Shown: positions 8,942-17,838 of the stretch, piece after piece | Numbering within the stretch: the first letter of the stretch is position 1 | How the letters are laid out: the number at the start of each line of letters is the position of its first letter | Assembly (NCBI RefSeq): GCF_004358105.1 | Contig: NZ_SMYL01000001.1 | Location: 620,001-684,000 of the forward strand | Reading direction: 5' to 3' | DNA from: Sapientia aquatica | GTDB taxonomy: Bacteria > Pseudomonadota > Gammaproteobacteria > Burkholderiales > Burkholderiaceae_D | Length of the DNA: 64,000 nucleotides | Translations under genes and position numbers: made by a program | Notes under the pieces: model-generated | Told to the model about the DNA's origin: nothing | What the model saw: the letters and a program-made list of their open reading frames with translations, nothing else | Database searches by the model: none

Positions 8942-9244
8942 TTGATTACGCTAATTTTCTAAAATGGTGTTCTGTATCTGGGGGGCCGTTAATGGAATTG
9001 CTCATTATTCAATGCAGATAAAAAAGCATTTTGGAAAAAATTTGAGCAATAAAAAGATGCGCGAAATGGTAGGTTGAAAATCGGCGAGCGACAATTTGTA
9101 GTTCTACGCAGCGAGTTACGGGCACTACTGAGATGGGACGGTCAGGACGACGCGTATGCAGAATTTTCGTGAATTTCTATGTTTTCACGAGCAGGTAAAG
9201 TTGACGTTAATTGAGATTGGTCAAGAGCAATTGGAGGGGCTTAC
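8942..9244. other. 303-base gene-free stretch upstream of the lipoprotein gene
   Basis: No credible ORF is present. The stretch holds the lipoprotein promoter region (AT-rich, 8942-9060), the 41-bp sequence A at 9096-9136, and the end of the regulator transcript. No clear terminator was seen. Confidence 0.6.
9096..9136 (+). promoter_or_regulatory. Candidate operator, copy A of a 41-bp shared sequence
   Basis: The sequence begins TTGTAGTTCTACGCAG and ends CACTACTGAGATGG. It matches 13568-13608 at 31 of 41 positions, including the block CTACGCAG and the blocks CGGG, ACTAC and GAGA at identical spacing. It lies about 155 bases upstream of the lipoprotein start. Binding by the adjacent FixJ-like regulator is inferred from position only. 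Confidence 0.42.
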
Positions 9245-9868
9245 TCAGTTCTTTTGATGTTGAATTTCCTGATAGGCCAGTTGAAGTTTTACACAATCGG
9301 CTAAAGAAGTTACCTCTAGTTTTTCGATCGCATTGGCGCGATGTGATTCTATGGTACGCACACTAACACCAAGTTTATCGGCGATAGTTTTATTTGGTAA
9401 GCCGTCCACGATTAACTCTAAAACTAATTTTTCTCTGTCGGTTAATCGGCCAATTTTTAATAAAACATCTTCATTATAACGACGTGCTTGATATCGCTCT
9501 TCGGACAATTTAATTGTTTTTTGCACGCAATCAATTAGCGCTTGCTCATCAATTGGCTTAACCAAAAAATCAACAGCTCCAGCTTTAAATGCGCGCGTGC
9601 ATTGGGCAAGATCCCCGTGACCGGTAATAAAAATAATCGGGATAGTGCTCCCCATTTCATTCAACGATTCCTGAAATGACAGTCCATTTACACCCGGCAT
9701 GCGGATATCTAATATTAAGCAGCACACCACATCGGGCTGATAGTGATTTAAAAATTGCTGCACATCTTCAAAGGCTTGCACCCGCAGACCGATAGAGCGT
9801 ATCAATAAACTTAATGAATCTCGGACAGCTCCGTCGTCGTCAATCAAAAATACAGTCGGCTCAATCAT
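9245..9868 (-). CDS. FixJ/NarL-type response regulator
   Basis: This 207-residue protein has a receiver domain (about 5-120) with the acidic pair IDDDG, the phospho-acceptor Asp in LILDIRMPG (about residue 55), Thr in FITGHGD, and Lys in LVKPID. A LuxR/FixJ helix-turn-helix follows (about 140-200, LTDREKLVLELIVDGLPNKTIADKL). It follows the histidine kinase by 18 bases and forms an obvious pair with it. Candidate targets are the lipoprotein gene downstream and its own operon, which share the 41-bp sequences described here. Confidence 0.95.
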   Translation of the reverse strand: MIEPTVFLIDDDGAVRDSLSLLIRSIGLRVQAFEDVQQFLNHYQPDVVCCLILDIRMPGVNGLSFQESLNEMGSTIPIIFITGHGDLAQCTRAFKAGAVDFLVKPIDEQALIDCVQKTIKLSEERYQARRYNEDVLLKIGRLTDREKLVLELIVDGLPNKTIADKLGVSVRTIESHRANAIEKLEVTSLADCVKLQLAYQEIQHQKN

Positions 9869-9886
9869 AATAATCTCTCATCCCGC

Positions 9887-12364
9887 CTAAACATTGAAGT
9901 TGCTGGTAACCGATAACACCGTGGTATTGGCTTTAAAAATTGGAAAAGTCACGATAAATTCAGCTCCGCCATGTTCTAAGTTACGCGCGCTCAGTTGACC
10001 TCCATAGGATTCCACAATGGACGTGCTAATGGTTAACCCGAGTCCCATTCCGTCTTTTTTGGTGGTGAAAAATGGATTGAACAGTTGATCGGCATCGTCT
10101 TTAGCGATGCCACTGCCATGGTCTTTTATTGATACCGCAACTCGATCAAATTCTTGCGTAGACCTTATCGTGATCACTTTTTGTGGAGGCTCAACATCAC
10201 TCATGGCTTCCATGGCATTGCGGATTACATTCAGAATGACTTGCTCTACTTGAATACCGTCAGCGGCAATGAGCGCAGGCGATTGAATTAAATCGATGTC
10301 GATAGCAATCTCGTGATCACGTAAATCATGCTCAATTAAGGTCAACACATTTTGGATTAGTTGATTAATTTGAATTAACTCTACGGGAGCACGTTTTTTA
10401 GTCACAAACGATCGTAAGCGCGAGATGATTTTGCCCGCTCGTTTGGCTTGCAATGCCGCCGATTGCATCGCTCGGATAATTTCCTCTTTATCTGGGTGCT
10501 CCTCTTGGATCAAGCGAATACAGGCTTGGTTATAACTGAGGATGGCGGTGAGTGGCTGATTGATTTCGTGTGCAATACCGGAAGCCATTTCACCCATGGT
10601 CGTCAAACGAGTTACGTGCGCTAATTCTGCTTGATGTTGACGCAGACGTTTCTCGCTGGCCTCGATGGCGGCTAGTGCTTTTTTTCGTGCCGGCCCTAAA
10701 TCCCTAAAGACCAACACCGCCCCGATGCAGCGGTGATCGAGATTAAACAAAGGCGAAATACTACCCTCAATTAATTGGTGTAAGCCCTGTTCGATGTTTA
10801 GGACTGTATTTTCAGGAAAATCGACGATGCGCTCTTCGTTCAAACACGTTTGAATTGGATCGGGAATCGCGCTGCTGGCAAAGTCGTAATGAAGATTGAG
10901 TACTCGCCCAACATGCAGTCCATTAATGCTGTCCATATCTTTATGCAATGCAGTCAATGCAGCCGCGTTGGCGTAGTTGATGCAGCCGAACGAATCAAGC
11001 GTGAGCACGGCATCGTTAATCGAATGCAGTGTCACTAACGCGCGTTCTTTTTCCCGAAAAATGATGTCGTTGGTATTGTGGGTTAGTTCTTTTTGTTGAT
11101 CTCGTATGCGAATTAATGCGGCGGCGAGTAGCGCAACGCCCAAGCTAATTAATGCACTAATCACGGTAGCCGTACCGCTGAATAATTCCCAACCCACTTG
11201 GCGGCTGGATTCAATCAAATAGGGCTGCTGCACGTTCATGTTGCGGTGCGAATAATGAAACACAGGGAACAGAAAATTGCTCCAGTTGCGATTTAACTGA
11301 GGTGCCGCGCCTGGATTGAATATCGCTATGGTGTCATTCGATGAGCGATTTAAAAAATATCCGCTGTCAATTTTGACCATCGTGTTTGGCGATGGCATTT
11401 CATCCGAACTTAATAGTTTGATGGGATTAATCGTGATGGATAGAACATGTGCTGCCTGAGCATGCCGGATTTCGACATCGGTAGAGGGCGTGGCGGTCGC
11501 AAATACGGCTTTTAATAAACCAAAAACGCGATCATTGTTGACGGTAAATGGTTTGGTGATGGCATATTTTTGCGTGCGAATCGATCGATCAATGGCGTCG
11601 CGCCAAATCGGATCGTCGTACATATCAACACCTAATTGTTTCATATCGCTTTTGGCGATAGGCTCTTTGAACGTGACTGGATAATAAAAAGCATGCGGGA
11701 AAACGGAATGCGGGTTAGTTGAATTAGCCTTGGTATCGATGGAGTCAATTCTGCTAATCGGCTCCTGATTTATCGACTTAATTTTGTAATTCATCGCCAA
11801 CATCGATTTGGCATGCTCTTCAAACTGAGTAACTTCTTCGCGCTCAACTCTAGGTTCAATCGTGACCGAAGTAATATAAGGATATTGGACAATAATATCC
11901 TTAACATAACCCCGCAGCCGATTAAATAGAACAGCATCAAAATTGCCTGCCTCGATGTTCAGTGTTGGCATGGCGTTGATATCGATTAACGATAGGCCCG
12001 ACGCGGACGCTTTAAATAGCGACTCAAATTCAGTCGTAGCGCTTTGTTTTGTTAACGAGTGTTGGTGAGGAAATTGGGCTAACTTGGCATTTGGGGAGGG
12101 TTCCATTCCATAGAACGGAATCACATCAAAAATATGGAGGATGGTTTCTATGCTTCCGACAACGACTTCACTTTGAATTAATCGCTGGTGCACCAGCTCG
12201 GTAATCGCCGCTGATTTATTGTTGAATATTTTTTCTTGATTACGATATTCGTTGAACACTAGCACGCTCATTGCTGATAAAAATAGCGCGAACCAAAGAA
12301 TGACGGTTAATGCAATAAAATTGCTTTTAACAGCGTGCCACTTTTGATTCATGAATATCAGCAT
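9887..12364 (-). CDS. Membrane sensor histidine kinase with CHASE and PAS domains
   Basis: This 825-residue kinase has a first membrane helix (about 16-37) and a periplasmic CHASE-like domain (about 80-340, with YITSVTIEPRVEREEV). A second helix (about 394-418) precedes a PAS domain (about 440-555) and a HisKA domain with the phospho-acceptor His in GIAHEINQPLTAI (about residue 598). The HATPase domain shows the N box NVIRNAMEAM, G1 HGSGIAKDD and G2 GMGLGLTIS. The CHASE domain senses a small periplasmic ligand, and the binding-protein gene immediately upstream may supply it. The start is ATG 12364 or ATG 12352; neither has a strong ribosome site. Confidence 0.93.
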   Translation of the reverse strand: MLIFMNQKWHAVKSNFIALTVILWFALFLSAMSVLVFNEYRNQEKIFNNKSAAITELVHQRLIQSEVVVGSIETILHIFDVIPFYGMEPSPNAKLAQFPHQHSLTKQSATTEFESLFKASASGLSLIDINAMPTLNIEAGNFDAVLFNRLRGYVKDIIVQYPYITSVTIEPRVEREEVTQFEEHAKSMLAMNYKIKSINQEPISRIDSIDTKANSTNPHSVFPHAFYYPVTFKEPIAKSDMKQLGVDMYDDPIWRDAIDRSIRTQKYAITKPFTVNNDRVFGLLKAVFATATPSTDVEIRHAQAAHVLSITINPIKLLSSDEMPSPNTMVKIDSGYFLNRSSNDTIAIFNPGAAPQLNRNWSNFLFPVFHYSHRNMNVQQPYLIESSRQVGWELFSGTATVISALISLGVALLAAALIRIRDQQKELTHNTNDIIFREKERALVTLHSINDAVLTLDSFGCINYANAAALTALHKDMDSINGLHVGRVLNLHYDFASSAIPDPIQTCLNEERIVDFPENTVLNIEQGLHQLIEGSISPLFNLDHRCIGAVLVFRDLGPARKKALAAIEASEKRLRQHQAELAHVTRLTTMGEMASGIAHEINQPLTAILSYNQACIRLIQEEHPDKEEIIRAMQSAALQAKRAGKIISRLRSFVTKKRAPVELIQINQLIQNVLTLIEHDLRDHEIAIDIDLIQSPALIAADGIQVEQVILNVIRNAMEAMSDVEPPQKVITIRSTQEFDRVAVSIKDHGSGIAKDDADQLFNPFFTTKKDGMGLGLTISTSIVESYGGQLSARNLEHGGAEFIVTFPIFKANTTVLSVTSNFNV

Positions 12365-12442
12365 AGTGTGAAGTTAAAAACACGGGCAATAGAAAATATA
12401 AACTAAGGCAAATTAAATCAGTGGATTTTTAGTGGCGTTAGG

Positions 12443-13153
12443 CTACAAGCCCATCTTAGACATTTCGCCTGATTTTTCTAACGATCGTACCGCGTTATTG
12501 AGGTGCTCAATGGTCGTATCGCTAAGCTGACGGTTGCACGCAATGTATCCGTCGATGGTGCCGATTATCGTGACCAATCTTGGCTCAGCGACGTTGAGTT
12601 CTCGCATCGCCGCCACAGCAGGAATAGCATTAACCGCCCAAAGATCAATCTTTTTTGCGGCCAATTTACTTAAATTAATCGCTTCGTTCTCTTCTTCTTC
12701 TACCTGAAATCCACTACCTTTCAATTTACTTGCAACTGCGGACTTACGTCCAACCCCAATGACTAGCCCGCGAGCGTCCTCAAGAGTGCGAATCGGACGC
12801 TTGTCGTTCGTATTTGCGTAGAGAAGCATTTTTTGTCGCACGATTGGCCCGACCCATTTGAATTTGGATTCATTAACATTGTCCCGGCCGATTCCCATGG
12901 CGCAGGTTGCTGATTGATGTTCAGCCAATTCATACGCTTTTGCTAAGGGAGCAATTTCATACATATCAACCACACCGGCGCGGCTGGCAACGACGTGGAT
13001 GAAATCGATAGCCGCTTTATTGATCATTTTTCCGTTATCACGACTGGTAATTAAACCCGGCGTTTCAGGCGCTAGAAAAGTGATTGTTTCCGAGTGCGAG
13101 ACAATTGGGTTGATACAAAACAGGAATATCAGGCCGAAAAAGTTTTTTTTCAT
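12443..13153 (-). CDS. Periplasmic solute-binding protein (family 3-like)
   Basis: This 236-residue protein has a cleavable signal (about 1-22, ending SHSE) and the two-lobed layout of amino-acid type binding proteins: ITFLAPETPGLI at the start, a central MGIGRDN segment, RTLEDARGLVIGVGRKSAVASKL, and a second lobe to the end. No permease or ATPase genes lie next to it. It precedes the CHASE-type histidine kinase by 78 bases on the same strand, so it may be a sensory binding protein delivering a ligand signal rather than a transport component. That role is inferred from context. Confidence 0.78.
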   Translation of the reverse strand: MKKNFFGLIFLFCINPIVSHSETITFLAPETPGLITSRDNGKMINKAAIDFIHVVASRAGVVDMYEIAPLAKAYELAEHQSATCAMGIGRDNVNESKFKWVGPIVRQKMLLYANTNDKRPIRTLEDARGLVIGVGRKSAVASKLKGSGFQVEEEENEAINLSKLAAKKIDLWAVNAIPAVAAMRELNVAEPRLVTIIGTIDGYIACNRQLSDTTIEHLNNAVRSLEKSGEMSKMGL

Positions 13154-13567
13154 AGTTCTCTAAAAGTGCGACCTCGACTCAAACCATGTTCAGTGGTGTC
13201 AATTGGCGGGTAACGATGCAGCTGAAGCCGCTTGCGTGATGAGCTTCTCGTCAATCCAGAATAGGTCAAAACCAAATAATTGTTAATGTAGAAGTCGGCT
13301 GGCAGCGGATAAAAATTCACAATTAAACTCAGGGGGCAACATTGCGCGAGCGGATTTTTTTTTGTACAAAAAACAAAAAACGCCACAAGAACGGCGCTTG
13401 TAACCTGTTGCTCGGTAATGTCTTACGACTAAAGCTGGCTAACAAAAAAATGAATGTTGTTACCAATTTAGTCAGTTTTACACTGCACCAAAAATGCCTA
13501 GACAAGGGATTCGCAGCCAAGCGCGGGAGCCGGCAGGATGGTAATCGTAAAAATACCTTGTGGCTAG

Positions 13568-13608
13568 TTGTAGAACTACGCAGGATTTTGCGGGAACTAC
13601 GGAGACGG
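13568..13608 (+). promoter_or_regulatory. Candidate operator, copy B of a 41-bp shared sequence
   Basis: The sequence starts TTGTAGAACTACGCAG and ends GAACTACGGAGACGG. It is 31/41 identical to 9096-9136 without gaps. It lies 414 bases upstream of the binding-protein start, in the only promoter region for the binding protein / kinase / regulator unit. Confidence 0.42.
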
Positions 13609-13646
13609 ATAGAGTTAGTCGGCCTGAACCGCTGCTTGGATGTGTA

Positions 13647-13676
13647 GTGGCATCAATTCATTGAGAATTGAGCCAC
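13647..13676 (-). terminator. Hairpin downstream of the ABC exporter gene
   Basis: GTGGC-A-TCAATTC and GAATTGA-GCCAC form a 12-bp stem with one bulged base and a 5-base loop, 38 bases after the ABC gene stop on the minus strand. There is no long U-tract, so it could be a terminator or a processing hairpin. Confidence 0.45.
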
Positions 13677-13713
13677 TTTGGATTTGGCAGTAAATTAACC
13701 TGAACTGATTAGA

Positions 13714-15474
13714 TTAAGTCGTTTGAAACTGCAGCGCCGCCAATTTGGCGTAGATTCCGCCTTGATCGACCAAACTGGCGTGCGTACCAGTTTCGACGAT
13801 TTGACCATGCTCCATCACCAAAATACGGTCGGCGCGTTGCACCGTTGCTAGTCGATGCGCGATGATTAGTGTAGTTCGGCCTTGCATGGCAGTTTCTAAA
13901 GCACCTTGCACCAAGCGCTCGGACTCTGCATCCAGGGCGCTGGTCGCTTCATCTAGCAGCAGTAAGGCAGGATTTTTCAACAGGGCGCGGGCGATCGAGA
14001 TGCGCTGACGTTGTCCGCCGGATAGACGCACACCGCGCTCGCCTAAAAAGGATTGATAGCCTTCGGGTAGTTTCTCGATGAACTCATGTGCGGCAGCCAT
14101 TTTAGCTGCTTGAATCACTTCTTCATCGGTGGCATTTTTTCTTCCATAGCGAATATTTTCCATCGCATTAGCGGAAAAAATAACCGTATCTTGCGGAACA
14201 ATCCCAATCGTGTCGCGCAGGGTGTGCAGTGTTAGGTCACGAATATTGACACCGTCTAATAAAATTTGTCCTTGTTGTGGGTCGTAAAAACGCAAGAGCA
14301 ATTGGAATAGGGTAGTTTTGCCAGCGCCGGATGAACCGACCACCGCTACGGTTTCTCCCGCTGCGACCTTAGTCGTTAAATGCGATAGCGCCTCGGTATC
14401 TGGTCGGGAAGGGTAGTGAAAGGTAACATCGTTCAAGGACAAGGTCGCGCCGTTACCGGAACGCGGTGGCAACGATTTTGGTGTAACGGGCTCAGCGATA
14501 CTGCTTTTGGCCGCCAATAATTCCATCAAGCGCTCGGTCGCGCCAGCCGCGCGTTGCACGTCGCCCATGACTTCGGATAACGCGCCAATCGCGCCAGCAA
14601 CGACGGTGGCGTACAAAATAAATTGGCTCAATTCTCCGCCCGTCATGCGCTGATCCATCACGGCGTGCGCGCCTAACCAGAGCACAAAAACAATAGCGCC
14701 AAATACCAATAAAATCGCGATCACAGTTAATAAGGAACGAGCGCGAACGCGACGCATGGCGGTGCTAAATGCGTTTTCTACCGACAATTTAAAGCGCGCT
14801 GCTTCGTGCTGTTCTTGGGTGTAGGCTTGCACGATAGGCATGGCGTTTAAAATCTCGCCAGCCAGTGCTGATGCGTCGGCAATTCGATCTTGTGAATCCC
14901 GCGATAAGCTGCGCACGCGGCGTCCGAATAACACGATAGGAACGACCACTAATATCAAGGCCAAAATGATGATGGACGATAATTTGGGGCTCGTAATAAA
15001 GAGCATCACCAAGCCGCCAAAAAATAACAAGGTATTGCGCAGCGCCATCGAGATACTGGTGCCGACCAGAGTTTGAATTAAGGTGGTGTCAGTCGTTAAG
15101 CGCGACAGCACTTCACCGGTTTGCGTCGTCTCAAAAAATTCTGGACTTTGTTCGATTACATGTTCATACACCGCACTGCGAATGTCGGCGGTGACGCGCT
15201 CACCGAGTAATGAGACTGTATAAAACCGTGCTGCCGTTGCCACCGCCAATACGCAAGCCACTGCAAACAAACCAATAAAAGCGGCATCCACATGCGCGAT
15301 GCTGCCTTGCCCGCTAAAGCCCATATCGATCATTTGGCGAAACGCATACGGAATCGCTAAGGTCGCGCCAGCCGCGACCAATAGGGCGATACCGGCAAAG
15401 TAAAACTGTTTTAGATAGGGGCGTAAGAAAGGCAATAACCCTTTTAAAGTCGTAATGCTGCTAGGTGAATTCAT
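13714..15474 (-). CDS. MsbA-family ABC exporter half-transporter
   Basis: This 586-residue protein has a six-helix ABC exporter membrane domain (about 1-315), then a nucleotide-binding domain. That domain has Walker A GSSGAGKTT, Q-loop VPQDTVIF, signature LSGGQRQRIS, Walker B LLLLDEATSALD and switch His IIAHRLAT. The coupling-helix segment GEVLSRLTTDTTLIQTLVG is typical of the MsbA/LmrA lipid and multidrug group. It probably acts as a homodimer in the inner membrane. The substrate cannot be read from sequence, and no accessory exporter genes are adjacent. Confidence 0.92.
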   Translation of the reverse strand: MNSPSSITTLKGLLPFLRPYLKQFYFAGIALLVAAGATLAIPYAFRQMIDMGFSGQGSIAHVDAAFIGLFAVACVLAVATAARFYTVSLLGERVTADIRSAVYEHVIEQSPEFFETTQTGEVLSRLTTDTTLIQTLVGTSISMALRNTLLFFGGLVMLFITSPKLSSIIILALILVVVPIVLFGRRVRSLSRDSQDRIADASALAGEILNAMPIVQAYTQEQHEAARFKLSVENAFSTAMRRVRARSLLTVIAILLVFGAIVFVLWLGAHAVMDQRMTGGELSQFILYATVVAGAIGALSEVMGDVQRAAGATERLMELLAAKSSIAEPVTPKSLPPRSGNGATLSLNDVTFHYPSRPDTEALSHLTTKVAAGETVAVVGSSGAGKTTLFQLLLRFYDPQQGQILLDGVNIRDLTLHTLRDTIGIVPQDTVIFSANAMENIRYGRKNATDEEVIQAAKMAAAHEFIEKLPEGYQSFLGERGVRLSGGQRQRISIARALLKNPALLLLDEATSALDAESERLVQGALETAMQGRTTLIIAHRLATVQRADRILVMEHGQIVETGTHASLVDQGGIYAKLAALQFQTT

Positions 15475-15584
15475 GGAGGATTTTCGATGGAAGTTCGGAT
15501 TGGGAGTTTAAAAAACGCAGGCGACTAGTAGTGCAAGGGAATCAATATCGCGCACCGCATCGCAAAGGACGCAATAACATGCAT

Positions 15585-15606
15585 AAAAACCTTACAGATT
15601 GTAAGG
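15585..15606 (-). terminator. Terminator of the CheY-CheC-GGDEF operon
   Basis: On the minus strand CCTTAC-AATCT-GTAAGG is followed by TTTTTA, about 60 bases after the diguanylate cyclase stop. The stem is short (6 bp), but the U-tract is clear. Confidence 0.6.
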
Positions 15607-15666
15607 TAGATTGCATGAAATTGCTTGGCGTTAATGTATTTGGCGCGTTGGGAGCGCACTCAGAAT

Positions 15667-16623
15667 TTACAACGGCAAGAATTGCACCTGATTGCGGCCT
15701 TTTTGCTTGGCGGCATATAAGGCTAGATCGGTGTTTTTTAAGAACGTCGTGGCATCAACAACCATGCCCGGCAAGAAGCTTGACACACCGATGCTGACCG
15801 TCATGTGCTTTGCGATGAGCGAGTTGAGATGCGGGATTTTGAGATCTTCCACGGCGCTGCGGATGTTTTCGGCCAGCATTTGCGCAGCGGCTGGGGTGGA
15901 ATTGGGCAGCAATACAATAAATTCTTCACCACCATAACGCGCCACCATATCGGAGCTTCTTTTCATGGTCGTTCTGATGCAAGTCGCTACTGCAATAATG
16001 GCGGCGTCGCCTGCGGGGTGGCCGTAGTGATCGTTGTAGTTTTTAAAAAAGTCGATATCCAGCATGAGCAAGGACAAAGTGGTTTTTTGCCGCATCGCTT
16101 GGTTCATCTCGATTTTGTAATGCGAGTCGAAAAAGCGACGGTTATAAATCCCCGTCAATGGATCGGTGGTGGCGTCTTTTTTGTGGGTTTCCGAATGGTC
16201 GCGCAACATTTTCTCGCGCTTGATCGACGCGCTGGAGTCGGTGACTTGAATCAAGCAATTCCAGTTGCCTTGGTTGTCTTTAATAGGATTGAGGATGACC
16301 GATTGCGATAATTTCTCATCGCTTTTTTGCGGGCTATACAGCGGTAATGGATATTTATGCAGGGCGTTAGAGAGCACCACCGGCAATTTGGTGTTGATGC
16401 AGCGCTTAATGGCGGCCACAAAAGGAGCGGGCAGTTTTTCGGGGAAAACCAATTCCAACGGCTGATTAATGGCCGACAAATAATTGATACCGCTATGCTT
16501 ACTAATCCATTCATTCCACAGCAAAATCTCGCCATTGCTGTCCACTAATATCAAACCAATATTGAGTGCGTTAAATAGCTGTGACCAATCAATTTCTGTC
16601 GGTGTCACGGTGGATATATTCAT
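15667..16623 (-). CDS. PAS-GGDEF diguanylate cyclase
   Basis: This 318-residue protein has an N-terminal PAS sensor domain (about 14-130, NIGLILVDSNGEILLWNEW) and a C-terminal GGDEF domain (about 150-315). The active site is intact, ARYGGEEFIVLLP, and the inhibitory RxxD site is present five residues before it (RSSD). It should make c-di-GMP from two GTP and be subject to product inhibition. Its ATG overlaps the TGA of the CheC gene (ATGA), so it is the third gene of an operon with a CheY-like regulator and a CheC phosphatase. This couples a phospho-signal to c-di-GMP. Confidence 0.93.
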   Translation of the reverse strand: MNISTVTPTEIDWSQLFNALNIGLILVDSNGEILLWNEWISKHSGINYLSAINQPLELVFPEKLPAPFVAAIKRCINTKLPVVLSNALHKYPLPLYSPQKSDEKLSQSVILNPIKDNQGNWNCLIQVTDSSASIKREKMLRDHSETHKKDATTDPLTGIYNRRFFDSHYKIEMNQAMRQKTTLSLLMLDIDFFKNYNDHYGHPAGDAAIIAVATCIRTTMKRSSDMVARYGGEEFIVLLPNSTPAAAQMLAENIRSAVEDLKIPHLNSLIAKHMTVSIGVSSFLPGMVVDATTFLKNTDLALYAAKQKGRNQVQFLPL

Positions 16624-17231
16624 ATGTTCTGCAAAAAGCTATCGATCTTGGTACGCAAACTGCTGAGTGAACCTGAGCTAAATAAGAAAATGAGGCGGCC
16701 ATTGACTTGGCGGCGTTCAATTTCAAGGTTGATGTGTAAAATCAAAATGTATACCTGGTCTTCCAAATCGACGATGTTTTGAATGACTTCATCGGCGCTA
16801 TAAACGGTATAGGTTGGGAGCGAGCTTTCAAGCTGGATAACCAACATATCGGCCATCGCGGATAGGCAAGCATTGAGAATGATATTGCCCAATTCGCACA
16901 TCGCTTCTTGCTCAAATTCGGCGAGCTCTTCGACACTCATTTGCGAGCCCATCATGTCGCGCATGATTTCGAGCGCGCTTTCTTCGGAAAATAATAACGA
17001 CGCTTCTGCGCTAAACGTGCCGCTGAATTGCTGCTTGACGATGCCGAAGTGGGATTGTTCGAGTTGCAGCGCCTGGACGTTGAGTTCTTCGCTTCTGCGG
17101 ATTTCGACCGAAGGGACAGAGAGTTTGACTTCTTCACCAACGATTTCACTCAGTGAAGCCGCGGCGCGACCCGCTCCAATATTAAAAACTTCGGAGAGTG
17201 CATCGAGATGAAGGTCGGTCAGATTAAACAC
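16620..17231 (-). CDS. CheC-type phosphatase of CheY-P
   Basis: I take the start as GTG 17231 (VFNLTDLHLDALSE): AAGG lies about 10 bases upstream, the gene then overlaps the previous stop by only 8 bases (GTGTTTAA), and homologues start here. A longer frame to 17294 would overlap the regulator by 71 bases. The 203-residue product has two CheC active-site motifs of the D/ExxxExxN type: DALSEVFN near the N terminus and EAMCELGN around residue 105. Such enzymes dephosphorylate CheY-like proteins, and the partner is surely the regulator encoded just upstream. Confidence 0.88.
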   Translation of the reverse strand: MFNLTDLHLDALSEVFNIGAGRAAASLSEIVGEEVKLSVPSVEIRRSEELNVQALQLEQSHFGIVKQQFSGTFSAEASLLFSEESALEIMRDMMGSQMSVEELAEFEQEAMCELGNIILNACLSAMADMLVIQLESSLPTYTVYSADEVIQNIVDLEDQVYILILHINLEIERRQVNGRLIFLFSSGSLSSLRTKIDSFLQNI

Positions 17232-17613
17232 GGCCTGCCTTGAAAAAAGAGATCGCAATGTTGACCGATTTTTCGGTAACTGGCTTCGCCACAAATTGTG
17301 CGCCTAAGTCGGCAGCGCGAGTGCGCAGGACTTCTTGGATATTGGCCGAGAAAATCGCGATGCGCAAATGCGGATGTTTGACCAAGATCTGCTCGGCGGC
17401 ATCGGTGCCTAAAATACCGGGCATGTTGATGTCCATTGTGCAATAGTCAAAATGCTTTTGATCGACCACGGTTAAGGCTTCGTTACCGGAGGATGCTTCG
17501 GTAATGACCCAGTTGGGATGTTTATCTAACACAAAGGCACGAATCATCATGCGCGAGACGCGGCTGTCATCAACAATTAACAAGGAACAGACATCACTGG
17601 TTTCAGTCGACAT
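17224..17613 (-). CDS. Stand-alone CheY-like response regulator
   Basis: This 129-residue protein is a receiver domain only: acidic pair IVDDSRVSR, phospho-acceptor Asp in YCTMDINMPG (about 57), Ser in IFSANIQE, Lys in VAKPVTEK. It has no output domain. It is the first gene of a tight operon with a CheC phosphatase and a PAS-GGDEF enzyme, both overlapping their neighbour. The likely scheme is that a remote kinase phosphorylates it, CheC resets it, and it acts on the cyclase or a motility target. The kinase is not in the adjacent genes. Confidence 0.93.
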   Translation of the reverse strand: MSTETSDVCSLLIVDDSRVSRMMIRAFVLDKHPNWVITEASSGNEALTVVDQKHFDYCTMDINMPGILGTDAAEQILVKHPHLRIAIFSANIQEVLRTRAADLGAQFVAKPVTEKSVNIAISFFKAGRV

Positions 17614-17733
17614 AAAACACCTAAAAATATACTAATGAATAACGAAAGTGACCACGAGCAAATCGTTATGAGCTCCTACCCAGTATTGTTTATTTTTTCC
17701 GGTTTTTCTAGGTCTATTTGACATTATTTCTCT

Positions 17734-17760
17734 GTTAAGGCGCGTGCCGAAAGCCTTAAC
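17734..17760 (-). terminator. Inverted repeat downstream of prpR
   Basis: GTTAAGGC and GCCTTAAC form a perfect 8-bp stem with an 11-base loop, about 80 bases after the prpR stop. No U-tract follows, so it is a weak terminator or an operator for the operon reading away to the left. Confidence 0.4.
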
Positions 17761-17838
17761 TAGCTTGGCCTAGCTTGGAATCGCTTGCGTGAACCTAAAT
17801 AAATGCCTTTGTAATAAGGAAATGCGCGACAGCGTTGT

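Larger units (their letters stand above)
13154..13713. other. 560-base gene-free stretch upstream of the binding-protein operon
   Basis: Short frames exist but have poor composition and no ribosome sites. The stretch carries the 41-bp sequence B (13568-13608), a large hairpin near the ABC gene end (13647-13676), and AT-rich DNA around 13340-13460. Confidence 0.55.

Noticed and set aside
8245-8945. Long open frames on both strands with PVEPAEP, LRVLRV and NPLNPQNP repeats
   Set aside because: They are by-products of the 9-base repeat, which has no stop in any frame. The minus-strand lipoprotein frame has a signal peptide and domains on both sides.
13150-13386. 78-codon minus-strand frame before the binding-protein gene
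   Set aside because: It overlaps the neighbouring start, has no ribosome site, and its composition is unlike a folded protein.
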